Positions 9,533-18,619 of a DNA stretch of 64,000 nt are shown in pieces (positions within the stretch are counted from its first letter, which is position 1; each line of letters begins with the position of its first letter). The notes below the pieces were generated by a model, which worked only from the letters and a program-made list of their open reading frames with translations, did no database searches and had not been told where the DNA came from. A program made the position numbers and the translations under genes. Source of the stretch: Brevundimonas bullata (GTDB taxonomy: Bacteria > Pseudomonadota > Alphaproteobacteria > Caulobacterales > Caulobacteraceae); assembly GCF_014207965.1 (NCBI RefSeq), contig NZ_JACHLM010000001.1, positions 856,429 through 920,428 of the forward strand. Reading direction: 5' to 3'.

Positions 9533-10096
9533 TCAGCCCGCGCCGTTTTGCATCAGGCCCATGCGGTTCTTGACCACCGGTGCGGGCGCAAAGGCGATGA
9601 AGGCCACGCACAGACCGGCCCACAGGGCGTAGCTGACGCCCACCAGCACCGCCAGCGGCAGGCCGGCGACGCCGAAGATGAGCAGGGTGGTTTCCAGCGC
9701 CCCCAGGCTCTGAGCCAGGCTCTGCGAGGCGATGACCGACAGCAGGGACATGACCACGGCGATCAGGATCTGCACCGCGGCGGCCAGAAGCCCGCCGAAG
9801 ACCATGAAGCGGCAGACCACGCCCAGTCGCGTCGAGGGACGACCGACCCGGGCATGGGTCTGACGCAGCATCCACAGGCCGACCGGGGCGGCGATCAGGC
9901 CCAGCACCAGCAGCACCAGCCGCCAGTCGGTGTCGACGCCCGAGGCCCAGTTCTCGGGCGGCCAGACGATCAGGGTGATGATCAGCGGCGGCCAGGCGGC
10001 GGCAGCCAGGGCCGCCAGCACGAACCGCTGCGTCGAATGTCGGGGCGCGACGCGCTTCAGCCCCGGCAGGTCCTCGATCCGGTCGAGACGCGACAT
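9533..10096 (-). CDS. hypothetical inner-membrane protein, four predicted helices
   Basis: A 187-residue protein I do not recognise. Four hydrophobic stretches are visible at about residues 25-46, 60-82, 98-125 and 135-168, with a short basic cytosolic N-terminus. Its ATG overlaps the stop codon of the 3-hydroxybutyryl-CoA dehydrogenase gene by one base (TGATG), so translation is probably coupled and the gene is very likely real. The overlap does not reveal function. Codon composition is like that of the neighbours. Confidence 0.75.
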   Translation of the reverse strand: MSRLDRIEDLPGLKRVAPRHSTQRFVLAALAAAAWPPLIITLIVWPPENWASGVDTDWRLVLLVLGLIAAPVGLWMLRQTHARVGRPSTRLGVVCRFMVFGGLLAAAVQILIAVVMSLLSVIASQSLAQSLGALETTLLIFGVAGLPLAVLVGVSYALWAGLCVAFIAFAPAPVVKNRMGLMQNGAG

Positions 10097-10974
10097 CAGC
10101 GGGTCGGGACCGGCGCAGCGCCGGAATAGTCGTAGAAGCCGCGACCGCTCTTCTTGCCCAGCCAGCCGGCCTCGACATATTTCACCAGCAGCGGGCAGGG
10201 GCGGTACTTGCTGTCAGCCAGGCCGTCGTACAGCACGTTCATGATGGCCAGGACGACGTCCAGACCCATGAAGTCGGCCAGTTCCAGCGGCCCCATCGGG
10301 TGGTTGGCGCCCAGCTTCAGCGCCTTGTCGATCGAGGTGACGTTGCCGACGCCTTCGTACAGGACATAGATGGCCTCGTTCATCATCGGCACCAGGATGC
10401 GGTTGACGATGAAGGCGGGGAAGTCCTCGGACTCGGTGGTGATCTTGCCCAGGCTCTCGGCGAAGGCGACGGCGGCCTCGTAGGTGGCGGCCGCGGTGGC
10501 GATGCCGCGCACGATCTCGACCAGCTTCATCGTCGGGGCCGGCTTCATGAAGTGCAGGCCGATGAAGCGGTCGGGGCGGTCGGTAACCGAGGCCAGGCGC
10601 GTGATCGAAATCGACGAGGTGTTGGAGGCCAGCAGGGTGTCGGGGCGCAGGTGGGGCAGCAGGTCGACGAAGACCGATTTCTTGACCGCTTCGTCCTCGG
10701 ACGCCGCCTCGATGACCAGATCGGCCTGGGCCGCTTCGGCCAGGGAGGCGACGGCCTGGATGCGGGCCAGGGCGGCGTCAGCCTCGGCCGGTGTCATCAG
10801 GCCGCGTGCGGCGCGACGCGCCAGGCTGGCCGCGATCTCGCCCTGGGCCAGCGGGATCCGCTCGGCCGACAGGTCGTAAAGCCGCACCTCATAGCCGCCG
10901 GAGGCCACCGCCTGAGCGATGCCCGAACCCATCTGCCCGGCGCCGATGACGGCGACTGTCCTGATCGTGGTCAT
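10096..10974 (-). CDS. 3-hydroxybutyryl-CoA dehydrogenase
   Basis: A 292-residue NAD-dependent enzyme that oxidises (S)-3-hydroxybutyryl-CoA to acetoacetyl-CoA, or the reverse, in the cytosol. The Rossmann nucleotide site is VIGAGQMGSG at residues 9-18. The catalytic histidine lies in GLHFMKPAP near residue 140, and the C-terminal substrate and dimer domain starts around NRILVPMMNEA. The ATG at 10974 is preferred over a TTG four codons earlier because family members begin a few residues before the first beta strand. No thiolase or enoyl-CoA hydratase gene is adjacent, so the pathway (beta-oxidation, polyhydroxybutyrate or phenylacetate degradation) is open. Confidence 0.92.
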   Translation of the reverse strand: MTTIRTVAVIGAGQMGSGIAQAVASGGYEVRLYDLSAERIPLAQGEIAASLARRAARGLMTPAEADAALARIQAVASLAEAAQADLVIEAASEDEAVKKSVFVDLLPHLRPDTLLASNTSSISITRLASVTDRPDRFIGLHFMKPAPTMKLVEIVRGIATAAATYEAAVAFAESLGKITTESEDFPAFIVNRILVPMMNEAIYVLYEGVGNVTSIDKALKLGANHPMGPLELADFMGLDVVLAIMNVLYDGLADSKYRPCPLLVKYVEAGWLGKKSGRGFYDYSGAAPVPTR

Positions 10975-11106
10975 AAATACGCGCAATCTGCGGCCCCATG
11001 AGGACCAATCGCGGGCACCTTAGGAGCCCGCCCGCCGCGCGCAAGGGGCGGAATGGGGCGCGATTAAGATTCCTCGCCCCCCGTGTCCCCGCCTCAACGT
11101 TTCGGA

Positions 11107-11436
11107 TCAGTAGGCGCCGACGAGGCCCAGGGCCGCCACGTGCAGCGGCGGCAGCAGATAGCCCTGCACGCCCTGTATGATCAGCAGGGCCACGATCGGG
11201 GTCAGGTCCATGCCGCCCAGCGGCGGGATGATCCGGCGCAGCGGAGCCAGAACCGGTCCGGTGAACCGGTCCAGGAACTCGGCCACCTGGGCGACGAAGC
11301 GATTGCGGTAGTTGATGACGTCGAAGGCGAACAACCAGCTCAGGATCGCATTGGCGATGATGGCGAACAGCAGCAGCTGCAGCAGCGCGCCGATCAGAAA
11401 GAAGATGAAGCCGATGACGCCGGCGCCGATGCCCAT
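11107..11436 (-). CDS. YggT family membrane protein
   Basis: A 109-residue inner-membrane protein with two hydrophobic regions (about 8-35 and 75-105) separated by the conserved YggT segment FLDRFTGPVLAPLRRIIPPLGGMDLTP, abbreviated here across residues 57-83. Members are linked to osmotic tolerance or septum and plastid division in other organisms, but the role here is unproven. Its usual partner, a DUF167 protein, is not visible next to it. It lies between the dehydrogenase gene and the tRNA gene. Confidence 0.85.
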   Translation of the reverse strand: MGIGAGVIGFIFFLIGALLQLLLFAIIANAILSWLFAFDVINYRNRFVAQVAEFLDRFTGPVLAPLRRIIPPLGGMDLTPIVALLIIQGVQGYLLPPLHVAALGLVGAY

Positions 11437-11509
11437 GAGCGAATTCCTGTGAAACCTGTTCGCTTCTAGCGGCGCCGCCGTCGAACGCCAAGGTTTCCTC
11501 CGCGACCCG

Positions 11510-11538
11510 TTGACACCCCCTCAGCGCGCCGCTTATCT
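11510..11538 (+). promoter_or_regulatory. strong promoter for tRNA-Ala
   Basis: TTGACA at 11510-11515 and TTATCT at 11533-11538 have the optimal 17-base spacing. The predicted start is about 11545, giving a short 5' extension before the tRNA at 11558. The -35 element matches the sigma-70 consensus perfectly. Confidence 0.75.
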
Positions 11539-11557
11539 CGCCTCCTGCCTGTCGGTC

Positions 11558-11633
<76 letters not shown>

Positions 11634-11684
11634 AGGCATTCCCGGATCATCTCGTGACACGACGGGCGCAGGCCCGCCCTCGCG

Positions 11685-12707
11685 TCAGTTCTCGCGGTAG
11701 AAGTTGCAGTACCAGTCGACGAAACGGCCGACGCCGTCTTCCACGGGGGTGGTGGGGGCGTAGTCGAGGGCGGCCAGGGTGTCGGTGACGTCGGCTTCGG
11801 TATTGGCCACGTCGCCGTCCTGCATGGGCATGAGGTTAAGCTTGGCCTTGCGACCCAGTTTCTCCTCCAGCACCTCAATGTAGCGCATCAGGGCGACGGG
11901 GCGGCCGGCGCCGAGGTTGAGGATGCGCCAGGGGGCGACGCCGCTGGTGGCCGGGTTGGGGGCGGTGGCGTCCCAGGTCGGGTCGATGGCGGCGGGGCGG
12001 TCCAGCGCCGCGATCACGCCGGTGACGATGTCGTCGACGTAGGTGAAGTCGCGGCTCATCTTACCTTCGCCGTAAACGTCGATGGGCTCGTCCTTGAGGA
12101 TGGCGCGGGTGAATTTGAACAGGGCCATGTCCGGCCGGCCCCACGGTCCATAGACGGTGAAGAAGCGCAGGCCCGTGGCCGGGAAGCCGAACAGGTGGGC
12201 GTAGGAATGGGCCATGGCCTCATTGGCCAGCTTGGTCGCGGCATAGACGGTCAGCGGGTGGTCGGCCGGATCGCGCACCGAGAACGGCAGGGCGGCGTTG
12301 GCGCCGAAGACCGAGCTGGTCGAGGCGAAGACCAGGTTGGCGGCCTTCACCGCGCGGCAACCCTCGAGGATGCTGAGGAAGCCGACGACGTTGGAATCGA
12401 CATAGGTCTCCGGCGCTTCGAGGCTGTAGCGGACCCCGGCCTGGGCGGCGAGGTGGACGACGCGGCGCGGCTTGTGCTCGGCGAACAGGGCGGCGACGCC
12501 GGCGCGGTCGGCCAGGTCGAGCGTGTGGTGGAGATAGGCTGGATAGGCCTGAAGCTGGGCCAGGCGGGCGTGTTTGAGCGCCGGGTCGTAGTAGGCGTTG
12601 AGGTTGTCCAGACCGATGACCGTCTCGCCGCGCTCCAGCAGCCGACGCGCGGTGTGGAAGCCGATGAAGCCGGCGGAGCCGGTGACGAGGACGGGATCAG
12701 TGGACAT
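11685..12707 (-). CDS. NAD-dependent nucleotide-sugar epimerase (UDP-glucuronate 4-epimerase type)
   Basis: A 340-residue extended short-chain dehydrogenase/reductase. The NAD site is VTGSAGFIGFHTARRL at residues 8-23, and the catalytic Ser and Tyr-x3-Lys appear as TSSVFG and YAATK near residues 127 and 152. The motifs LDNLNAYYDPALK, FFTVYGPWGRPDMA and SRDFTYVDDIV are typical of UDP-glucuronate 4-epimerases (LpsL/CapI group) rather than GalE. The product, UDP-galacturonate, would feed lipopolysaccharide or capsule synthesis. No polysaccharide genes are adjacent, so the exact substrate is inferred from sequence type only. Confidence 0.87.
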   Translation of the reverse strand: MSTDPVLVTGSAGFIGFHTARRLLERGETVIGLDNLNAYYDPALKHARLAQLQAYPAYLHHTLDLADRAGVAALFAEHKPRRVVHLAAQAGVRYSLEAPETYVDSNVVGFLSILEGCRAVKAANLVFASTSSVFGANAALPFSVRDPADHPLTVYAATKLANEAMAHSYAHLFGFPATGLRFFTVYGPWGRPDMALFKFTRAILKDEPIDVYGEGKMSRDFTYVDDIVTGVIAALDRPAAIDPTWDATAPNPATSGVAPWRILNLGAGRPVALMRYIEVLEEKLGRKAKLNLMPMQDGDVANTEADVTDTLAALDYAPTTPVEDGVGRFVDWYCNFYREN

Positions 12708-12750
12708 CAGGCTGCGATAGACGGTTGGACACGGTTTCGCCAGCGGGCGG

Positions 12751-14637
12751 TCAGGACCGGGCCTCGGCCGGCGTGGGTGCGGGCTCGGCGAAGCGGGCGG
12801 CGAGGCTGAGACCGCAGGCCAGGATCAGACAGGCGGCGGCGCCGATCAGGAACGGCCGGATTGCGCTGACAGGCGGGCTCAACGGACGCAGGAACAGCAG
12901 GGCCAGCAGGCCAATCAGGGCCAGGGCGCCGGGCAGATCCATGCCGACGCCGAGGAAGACGAAATGGCCCAGGCCCATCAGCCAGGCGCCGCCGAGCACG
13001 CCCGCGACGGCGGCGGGGATCAGGCTAGTGGAGCGGGTCAGATCGGGGCTGATCAGGGCGGCGAGCGCGGCGGCGACGGCGGCCAGCAGGGCGGGCCAGA
13101 CGAACAGCAGGGCGGCCTCGGGGGCGGCGCCCTGAACCGCGCAGCCGAGCAGGAAGACGAGGGCGATCAGGCCCAGCCAACCGCCCCAGGTCGTGGTGGC
13201 GGCCTTGACCGGCCACAGCGACAGGGCGACGGCGATGACGCCCGCGCCGAGCATGACCGGGCTGAAGCCGCCGATCAGCAGGGTCAGAAGCGTCAGGACG
13301 GCGACGGTCCCGGCGATCACGCGCGGACGTGCCCGGCGCGCCCCGGTCAGGAACAGCAGGGCCAGGGCGAGGATGGTCAGGACGGCCCCCGCCTCCATCC
13401 ACGGCAGGCGATGCAGCAGGACATAGTAGGTCTCGGACGAGGCGGCGCGGCTCGACATCGGCCCGGCCAGCAGGCGCACGGCCTGGGCCAGGACCAGTCC
13501 GGCTGACAGGAACCACAGCCCGTCCAGCAGGCCGCGTCCGACCTGTGTGGCGGTCAGGCCGACAGCGCGGCGCGCGCGCCAGGCGGCGAAGCCGCCGAGC
13601 AAGGCGGTCAGGCCCAGCAGGCCCCAACCCATGGCCGTCGAATGGCTGAGCATCCAGCGGCCGAAGACGTCGGCATAGACGGTGTTCGGTCCCTTGGCGG
13701 GCAGGGCGGGAGCGCGCAGCAGGGCGTCGGCGGCCTCCAGCGCCTGAGAGCCGAGGTGCTGCAAAGCGCCCTGATCGAGATTGGCAGGGGTGGCGTCGGC
13801 GGAGTGGTACTGGGCCGGGCGGCCGATGAAGGCGAAGTTCAGCCCGCCGACGCCGCGTTCCTTGGGAATGGTGAAGTCGGTGCCGTTGGGCATCTGTTCG
13901 TACATGAAGACGGCGAGCGACGTGGCGGTGGTCCCGCCGTCGGCGCGGGCGGCGGCGCGGCGGAACAGGTCGACGGTGGGGCCGGCCTCGCGCCCGGTTT
14001 CGAACATGGCGGCGCGGCCGCCGCCGCCGCGCGCCTCGAGGTTGACCACGGCGCCGATGCGGTCGCGCAGCGGATGGCCGCCGAAGAAGATGCGAGCGCC
14101 GTCCAGGCCTAGTTCCTCGGCGTCGGTCAGCAGGACGACCAGGTCGCGTTCGATCGGACCGCGCGCCTGGACGGCGCGGACGGCCTCCAGCACGGCGCCG
14201 ACGCCGGTGGAATCGTCGGCCGCGCCGGGCGAGCCGACCACGGTGTCATAGTGGGCCATCAGCATGACGGCGGGCTGGCTGCGGTCCTTGCCCGGCAGAA
14301 CGCCGATCAGATTGATCGCCTGATTGTTCGCGGCGTCGGGATCTCCGCCGGCCTTCTTCAGGCGCTGGATCGCGCCGGGGGACAGCGGCCCGCTTTGCTC
14401 CTCCGGCGACAGGCCCAGCTGGGTCATTCGGGCGCTCAGATAGGCGCGGACGCGGGCGTGCTCGGCCGAGCCGACCGGATGCGGGGCGCGGGCGATCTGT
14501 TCAATGTCGGTCATGGCTCGCGCGGCCGAGAAGGCAGCAGCGGGGGCGTCGGCGGGCCGGGGTTTCGGGACTTGGGTGGTCCAGACCGCCAGCAGGAAGG
14601 CGAGCGTCAGCGATCCGAACAGCAGAGCCAGCCGCAT
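12751..14637 (-). CDS. M28-family zinc peptidase with C-terminal membrane domain
   Basis: A 628-residue protein with an N-terminal signal anchor (MRLALLFGSLTLAFLLAV) and a periplasmic M28 aminopeptidase-type domain over about 40-300. The co-catalytic zinc ligands are suggested by MAHYDTV, AADDSTG and TDAEELG. Residues about 320-620 hold roughly eight hydrophobic helices, the arrangement of Fxna/ERMP1-like M28 members. The ATG at 14637 is chosen because GGAGG lies upstream and the signal anchor starts there; 19 further in-frame codons upstream look non-coding. It has the same orientation as the epimerase gene, with 43 bases between. The peptide substrate is unknown. Confidence 0.87.
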   Translation of the reverse strand: MRLALLFGSLTLAFLLAVWTTQVPKPRPADAPAAAFSAARAMTDIEQIARAPHPVGSAEHARVRAYLSARMTQLGLSPEEQSGPLSPGAIQRLKKAGGDPDAANNQAINLIGVLPGKDRSQPAVMLMAHYDTVVGSPGAADDSTGVGAVLEAVRAVQARGPIERDLVVLLTDAEELGLDGARIFFGGHPLRDRIGAVVNLEARGGGGRAAMFETGREAGPTVDLFRRAAARADGGTTATSLAVFMYEQMPNGTDFTIPKERGVGGLNFAFIGRPAQYHSADATPANLDQGALQHLGSQALEAADALLRAPALPAKGPNTVYADVFGRWMLSHSTAMGWGLLGLTALLGGFAAWRARRAVGLTATQVGRGLLDGLWFLSAGLVLAQAVRLLAGPMSSRAASSETYYVLLHRLPWMEAGAVLTILALALLFLTGARRARPRVIAGTVAVLTLLTLLIGGFSPVMLGAGVIAVALSLWPVKAATTTWGGWLGLIALVFLLGCAVQGAAPEAALLFVWPALLAAVAAALAALISPDLTRSTSLIPAAVAGVLGGAWLMGLGHFVFLGVGMDLPGALALIGLLALLFLRPLSPPVSAIRPFLIGAAACLILACGLSLAARFAEPAPTPAEARS

Positions 14638-14750
14638 GTGAAAGATCCTCCCCGATCCCGGAGACAGTAAGGCCAAGCTGGCGTCGGATGGCAAGAGGGC
14701 GACGGCAGGTCTCCCCGCCGCCGCCCTCCGATGCGATCCGCCGTGAAGGC

Positions 14751-16994
14751 TTAGAAGCGCTTCGACAGCTCCACGCCGTACATGCGCGGCTCGTTGACGA
14801 AGGCCGTCAGGTTGTTGAAGTCGATGGCGCCGATGACGTTGGCCTCGTCCGTGATGTTGCGCACGTAGGCTGCCGCCTCCAGGCCACGGCTCAGGTCGCG
14901 CCAGCCCGCGCGCAGGCCGCCTTCGAAGTTGGCGTCCTGACGGAACTCGACCGCCTCATAGAGGAAGAGGTTGAAGTCCTTCTGCATCACCCAGTCGGTC
15001 GAGGCGAACAGCTCCTGGGCGTCGCCGAGGGGGCGAACGTAGGACAGGGTCAGGTTGGCCGAATATTCCGGCGCCTGGGGGAAGGGGTTGCCGTCGATGG
15101 CGGCGCGGTCGCTGGCGCCCACCTTCACGATCGGGTCGGTGATGGTGCACAGGTGGTTGCCGCAGATGGCGACCAGCAGATCCTTGTCCTTGATCTCGGT
15201 GTGGTTCCAGGCCACGCCGCCGGCCAGGGTGAAGCCGGCGCCCAGATAGACGTCGCCGTCGATCTCCAGACCGTAGCCCTGACCCTTGTCGGCGTTGATC
15301 AGACGGTTGGAGTTGTCGACGCCGCCGATGGCCGTGAACTGCATGTCCTTGACGTCATACAGATAGGCGGTGGCGTTCAGACGGGCGCGGCCGTTCCACA
15401 GCCGCGACTTGAGGCCGGCCTCGTAGGACATGACGGTTTCGGAGTCGGCCGTGGTCAGGACCGGCAGGTTGCGGCCCTGGATCGACGGGCCGCGATAGCC
15501 GCTGGCCACGCGGGCGAACAGGTTCAGGCTGTCGTTGACTTCGTACAGGGCGCTGACGTCCCAGCTGACCTGCTCGTCGCCCACCGAGACCCGGCCCTCG
15601 GCGTTGGCGGGCGTGCCGATCACGATCTTACCGTGGTAGTCGCGGCTGTCGTCGGTGTAGCGCACGCCGCCGGTCAGCTTGAAGGCGTCCGTGACCTGAT
15701 AATTGGCCTGGCCGAAGATCGACCAGGAGTCCGACTTCTGCACGATGTCGGTGGCCTTGGTCGGGATCAGACCGCCGACGCCGTTGAAGGTGCCGGAGAC
15801 CAGGTTGATGCGCTCGTCCCAGTAGAAGGCGCCGACCTGCCAGCCCAGACGGCCGTCGCCGTTCGAGGTCAGGCGCAGTTCATAGGTGTTCTGCAGCAGG
15901 TCGCTGGAAAGGGTGCCGGACTCGACGTTGAACGGGGTCTTGAAGCCCGAGCCGGCGGGCGCCGAGGCCACGCCGCCGTCGATGTCGCCGTCGCCCTGGC
16001 TGGAGCCCTGATAGGAGCCGACGACGCCGGTCAGGGTGGCGGGGCCGAAGTCATAGGCGACCTGCAGCGACTGCGAGGTGGTCTTCTGCTTCTGGAAGTT
16101 GTTGCGGCCGCCGTCATACCAGACCGTCTCGCGGTCGAAGTTGTCGTTCAGCTTGTTCGAGCCCTTGGTCAGGACGTTGGCGCGGTTCATCGTGCCCGTG
16201 CCCTCGTAGTCGCGGGCCTGCAGGGTCAGCAGGGTCGACAGGCGCTCGGTCGGGGTCCAGGCGACGTGAACGCGGCCGGCGATGTCGTCGAAATTGCCGA
16301 GATCCTTGCCGTCCTTCTTGGCGAAGGGGGCGTCCCAGGCGTTGTTGATGTAGTCGTCGCGGTGGTTCCACAGAGCGGCGACGCGGACCGACAGGGTGTC
16401 CGAGGCCGGCAGGGTGACGGCGGCTTCAGTGCGGGTCGAGCCGTAGTTGCCGTAGGTCAGCGAGCCGTAGCCGGTGAAGTCCTGGCCGGGCTTGGTCGTG
16501 TCGATCTTGATCACGCCGGCCGGGGTGTTGCGGCCGAACAGGGTGCCCTGCGGGCCGCGCAGGACTTCCAGCTGCTTCACGTCGAACAGGGGGAAGCCCT
16601 TCAGATAGACGCTCTCCAGAACGATGTCGTCCATCACCATCGAGACCGGCTGCGAGGCGGTGAAGTCGAAGTCCACATTGCCGAGGCCGCGGATGTAGAA
16701 GCGCGGGGCGTAGCGGCCGTTCGAGCTTTCAACCTGCAGGCTGGGCACGCGCCCCGACAGGCTGAGAATGTCGGCGCCCCCGGCCGAAATGGCGGTCAGG
16801 GTCTCGGTGTTCATCGCCGTGACGGCGAAGGGGACGTCGCGGATATTTTCGCTGCGGCGCTGGGCGGTGACGACGATCTCGTCGATGCTGACAGCCTGTT
16901 CGGCGGCGTCTGCGGTCTGGGCCATGGCCGGGGCGGCGAGGAGCAGGGCGAGGCCGCTGGCGGAGGCGGCGAGAGCGGAGAGGCGAGGGGACAT
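14751..16994 (-). CDS. TonB-dependent outer membrane receptor
   Basis: A 747-residue outer membrane transporter. The signal peptide ends near LAAPAMAQT, followed by a TonB-box-like segment (EIVVTAQRR, residues about 38-46). The plug domain covers about 50-160 and includes IRGLGNVDFDF and EVLRGPQGTLFGRNT. The remainder is the 22-strand barrel ending in phenylalanine, as outer membrane proteins do. The ATG at 16994 is where the signal peptide begins; an upstream in-frame extension of 55 codons has no signal character and is rejected. It is divergent from the metallophosphoesterase gene. The ligand (siderophore, oligosaccharide or other) cannot be inferred. Confidence 0.93.
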   Translation of the reverse strand: MSPRLSALAASASGLALLLAAPAMAQTADAAEQAVSIDEIVVTAQRRSENIRDVPFAVTAMNTETLTAISAGGADILSLSGRVPSLQVESSNGRYAPRFYIRGLGNVDFDFTASQPVSMVMDDIVLESVYLKGFPLFDVKQLEVLRGPQGTLFGRNTPAGVIKIDTTKPGQDFTGYGSLTYGNYGSTRTEAAVTLPASDTLSVRVAALWNHRDDYINNAWDAPFAKKDGKDLGNFDDIAGRVHVAWTPTERLSTLLTLQARDYEGTGTMNRANVLTKGSNKLNDNFDRETVWYDGGRNNFQKQKTTSQSLQVAYDFGPATLTGVVGSYQGSSQGDGDIDGGVASAPAGSGFKTPFNVESGTLSSDLLQNTYELRLTSNGDGRLGWQVGAFYWDERINLVSGTFNGVGGLIPTKATDIVQKSDSWSIFGQANYQVTDAFKLTGGVRYTDDSRDYHGKIVIGTPANAEGRVSVGDEQVSWDVSALYEVNDSLNLFARVASGYRGPSIQGRNLPVLTTADSETVMSYEAGLKSRLWNGRARLNATAYLYDVKDMQFTAIGGVDNSNRLINADKGQGYGLEIDGDVYLGAGFTLAGGVAWNHTEIKDKDLLVAICGNHLCTITDPIVKVGASDRAAIDGNPFPQAPEYSANLTLSYVRPLGDAQELFASTDWVMQKDFNLFLYEAVEFRQDANFEGGLRAGWRDLSRGLEAAAYVRNITDEANVIGAIDFNNLTAFVNEPRMYGVELSKRF

Positions 16995-17245
16995 GGGGGG
17001 AGGGTCCTCGTTGAAACTGGCCGAGGGCCTAGGTTCACAGCGACGCTTTTTCCAGTCTGGAAGAGGGGCGGTCGATGAAGCTTTCGCGACACGGCCACGC
17101 TGCGGCAAAACTCGACGTTGCAAGCGCCGCCGCGGCCCTCCCGGCATTGTGCGCCGCAATAGGCCATGCGAAACGGCAGGGCTGCGCCGCCGTCAGGGCG
17201 AAGAAACGCTCGTCGCGCCGGGCGCGGCCTGACAGGAACCTGCGC

Positions 17246-18619
17246 ATGTCGATCCCCATGCTTCACCGCCGCCGTCTGTTCCAGCTGATGGCCGGCGCCG
17301 CCGTCGCCCCGGGTCTGGGCGCGCTGGCGCCGTCCGGACAGGCGCAGGCGATCGGCCGCATCCTGGCCATGTCGGATCTGCACTCGGCCTATGAGCGGAC
17401 GGGGCAGTTGCTGGCGGCGCTGGAGGCCGAGATCGAGGGCTCGGATGCGCCGCATCTGATTGCGATCGACGGCGATATCTTCGAGCATGGCAACGTCGTC
17501 TCGGTGCGCTCGGGCGGGGTCATCGACTGGGCCTTCCTCGGCGAACTGCCGAAGCTGGCGCCCACGGTGGTCAATCTGGGCAACCACGACAACGACCTGA
17601 CGCCGGACCTGCACGAGGTGGTGGCGCGGATGCGGTCTCTGGGCGTTCTGGTGGTCAGCAACATCATCGACGCCCGCACCGGCCAGGCCTACGCGGAGGC
17701 CGCCGTGACCGTGCCGCTGGGCCAGCGGTCGCTGCGCATTATCGGGGCGGGGACGGATTCGCTGAACACCTATCCCAAGGCCAGCCGCGACTGGCTGAGC
17801 ATCCCAGAACCCGGAGCATGGGCGCAGGCCAACCTGGCCCGTCTGCTGGACGACGCCGACCTGATGCTGGTGATGAGCCATGCGGGCGTGGCGGGGGATC
17901 GCGACATCCTGCCACTGCTGCCCGACGGCGCCCTGATGATCGGCGGGCATAACCACCTGCTGTTCCAGCACGAGCAGGGCCGCAGCGCCTACGCCCACAC
18001 CGGGTCGTGGAGCAACGCCTATACGACGGCGACCCTGTACGCCGATGGCCGGATCACGGTCGGTTCGACGGCGGTGAACCTGGACGCCGCGCCGTCGCCG
18101 CGCATCGCGGACCTGATCGCCGCGACCCTGGCGACGACCCTGACCGATGAAGAGAAGGCTGTGATCGGCGTCAGCCCGCGCGCCTTGACTCTGGGCGAGA
18201 CGGGCCGGGCGGTCGCCGCCGCCATGGCTCGGGCGGCGGGCGCGGAGGCGGGCTTCATTGGCCACACCACCTTGGGCACGGGCCTGCCGGCGGGGCCGGT
18301 GACGCGCTACGCGTTCGACGCCGTGGTGCGGTTCGACGGGAAACTGATGGTCGCGGAGGTGTCGCCGGAGCGGCTGGCGGGCTTCATGGCGCGGGCCAAT
18401 CAGGACCGGCCCATGCCCTTGGCCGAGCGCAGCGGCGACTTCGTCTATGGGGCGGCGAGCGACGTGGCGGGCAAGCCGACCGTGCGTCTGGTCACGACCG
18501 ACTGGTGCGCCTTGAACCAGGCCGAGTATTTCGGCGCGACCGATCTGGTCTTCAGGGAGGTTCCTGACGCGCGGGTCAAGGCGGCGGCCGCAGCCGGGCT
18601 GCTAGGCGGCGCGGCGTAG
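17246..18619 (+). CDS. Tat-exported metallophosphoesterase / 5'-nucleotidase family protein
   Basis: A 457-residue periplasmic phosphoesterase. The N-terminus carries a twin-arginine-type signal (HRRRLFQLMAGAAVAPGLGAL). Dimetal-site motifs follow in order: SDLHS, DGDIFEHG, GNHD, MSHAG and GGHNH (residues about 43-240), as in calcineurin-like enzymes. The C-terminal part (about 290-440) resembles the 5'-nucleotidase substrate-recognition domain. The ATG at 17246 has an AGGAA site at proper spacing; a second ATG four codons later is also possible. It is convergent with cheR and overlaps its 3' end by 18 bases. The likely substrates are nucleotides or other phosphomonoesters. Confidence 0.85.
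   Translation: MSIPMLHRRRLFQLMAGAAVAPGLGALAPSGQAQAIGRILAMSDLHSAYERTGQLLAALEAEIEGSDAPHLIAIDGDIFEHGNVVSVRSGGVIDWAFLGELPKLAPTVVNLGNHDNDLTPDLHEVVARMRSLGVLVVSNIIDARTGQAYAEAAVTVPLGQRSLRIIGAGTDSLNTYPKASRDWLSIPEPGAWAQANLARLLDDADLMLVMSHAGVAGDRDILPLLPDGALMIGGHNHLLFQHEQGRSAYAHTGSWSNAYTTATLYADGRITVGSTAVNLDAAPSPRIADLIAATLATTLTDEEKAVIGVSPRALTLGETGRAVAAAMARAAGAEAGFIGHTTLGTGLPAGPVTRYAFDAVVRFDGKLMVAEVSPERLAGFMARANQDRPMPLAERSGDFVYGAASDVAGKPTVRLVTTDWCALNQAEYFGATDLVFREVPDARVKAAAAAGLLGGAA

Noticed and set aside
14688..17078. A 796-codon plus-strand frame opposite the TonB receptor gene
   Set aside because: Antisense shadow; the receptor on the minus strand has a signal peptide, plug and barrel end.
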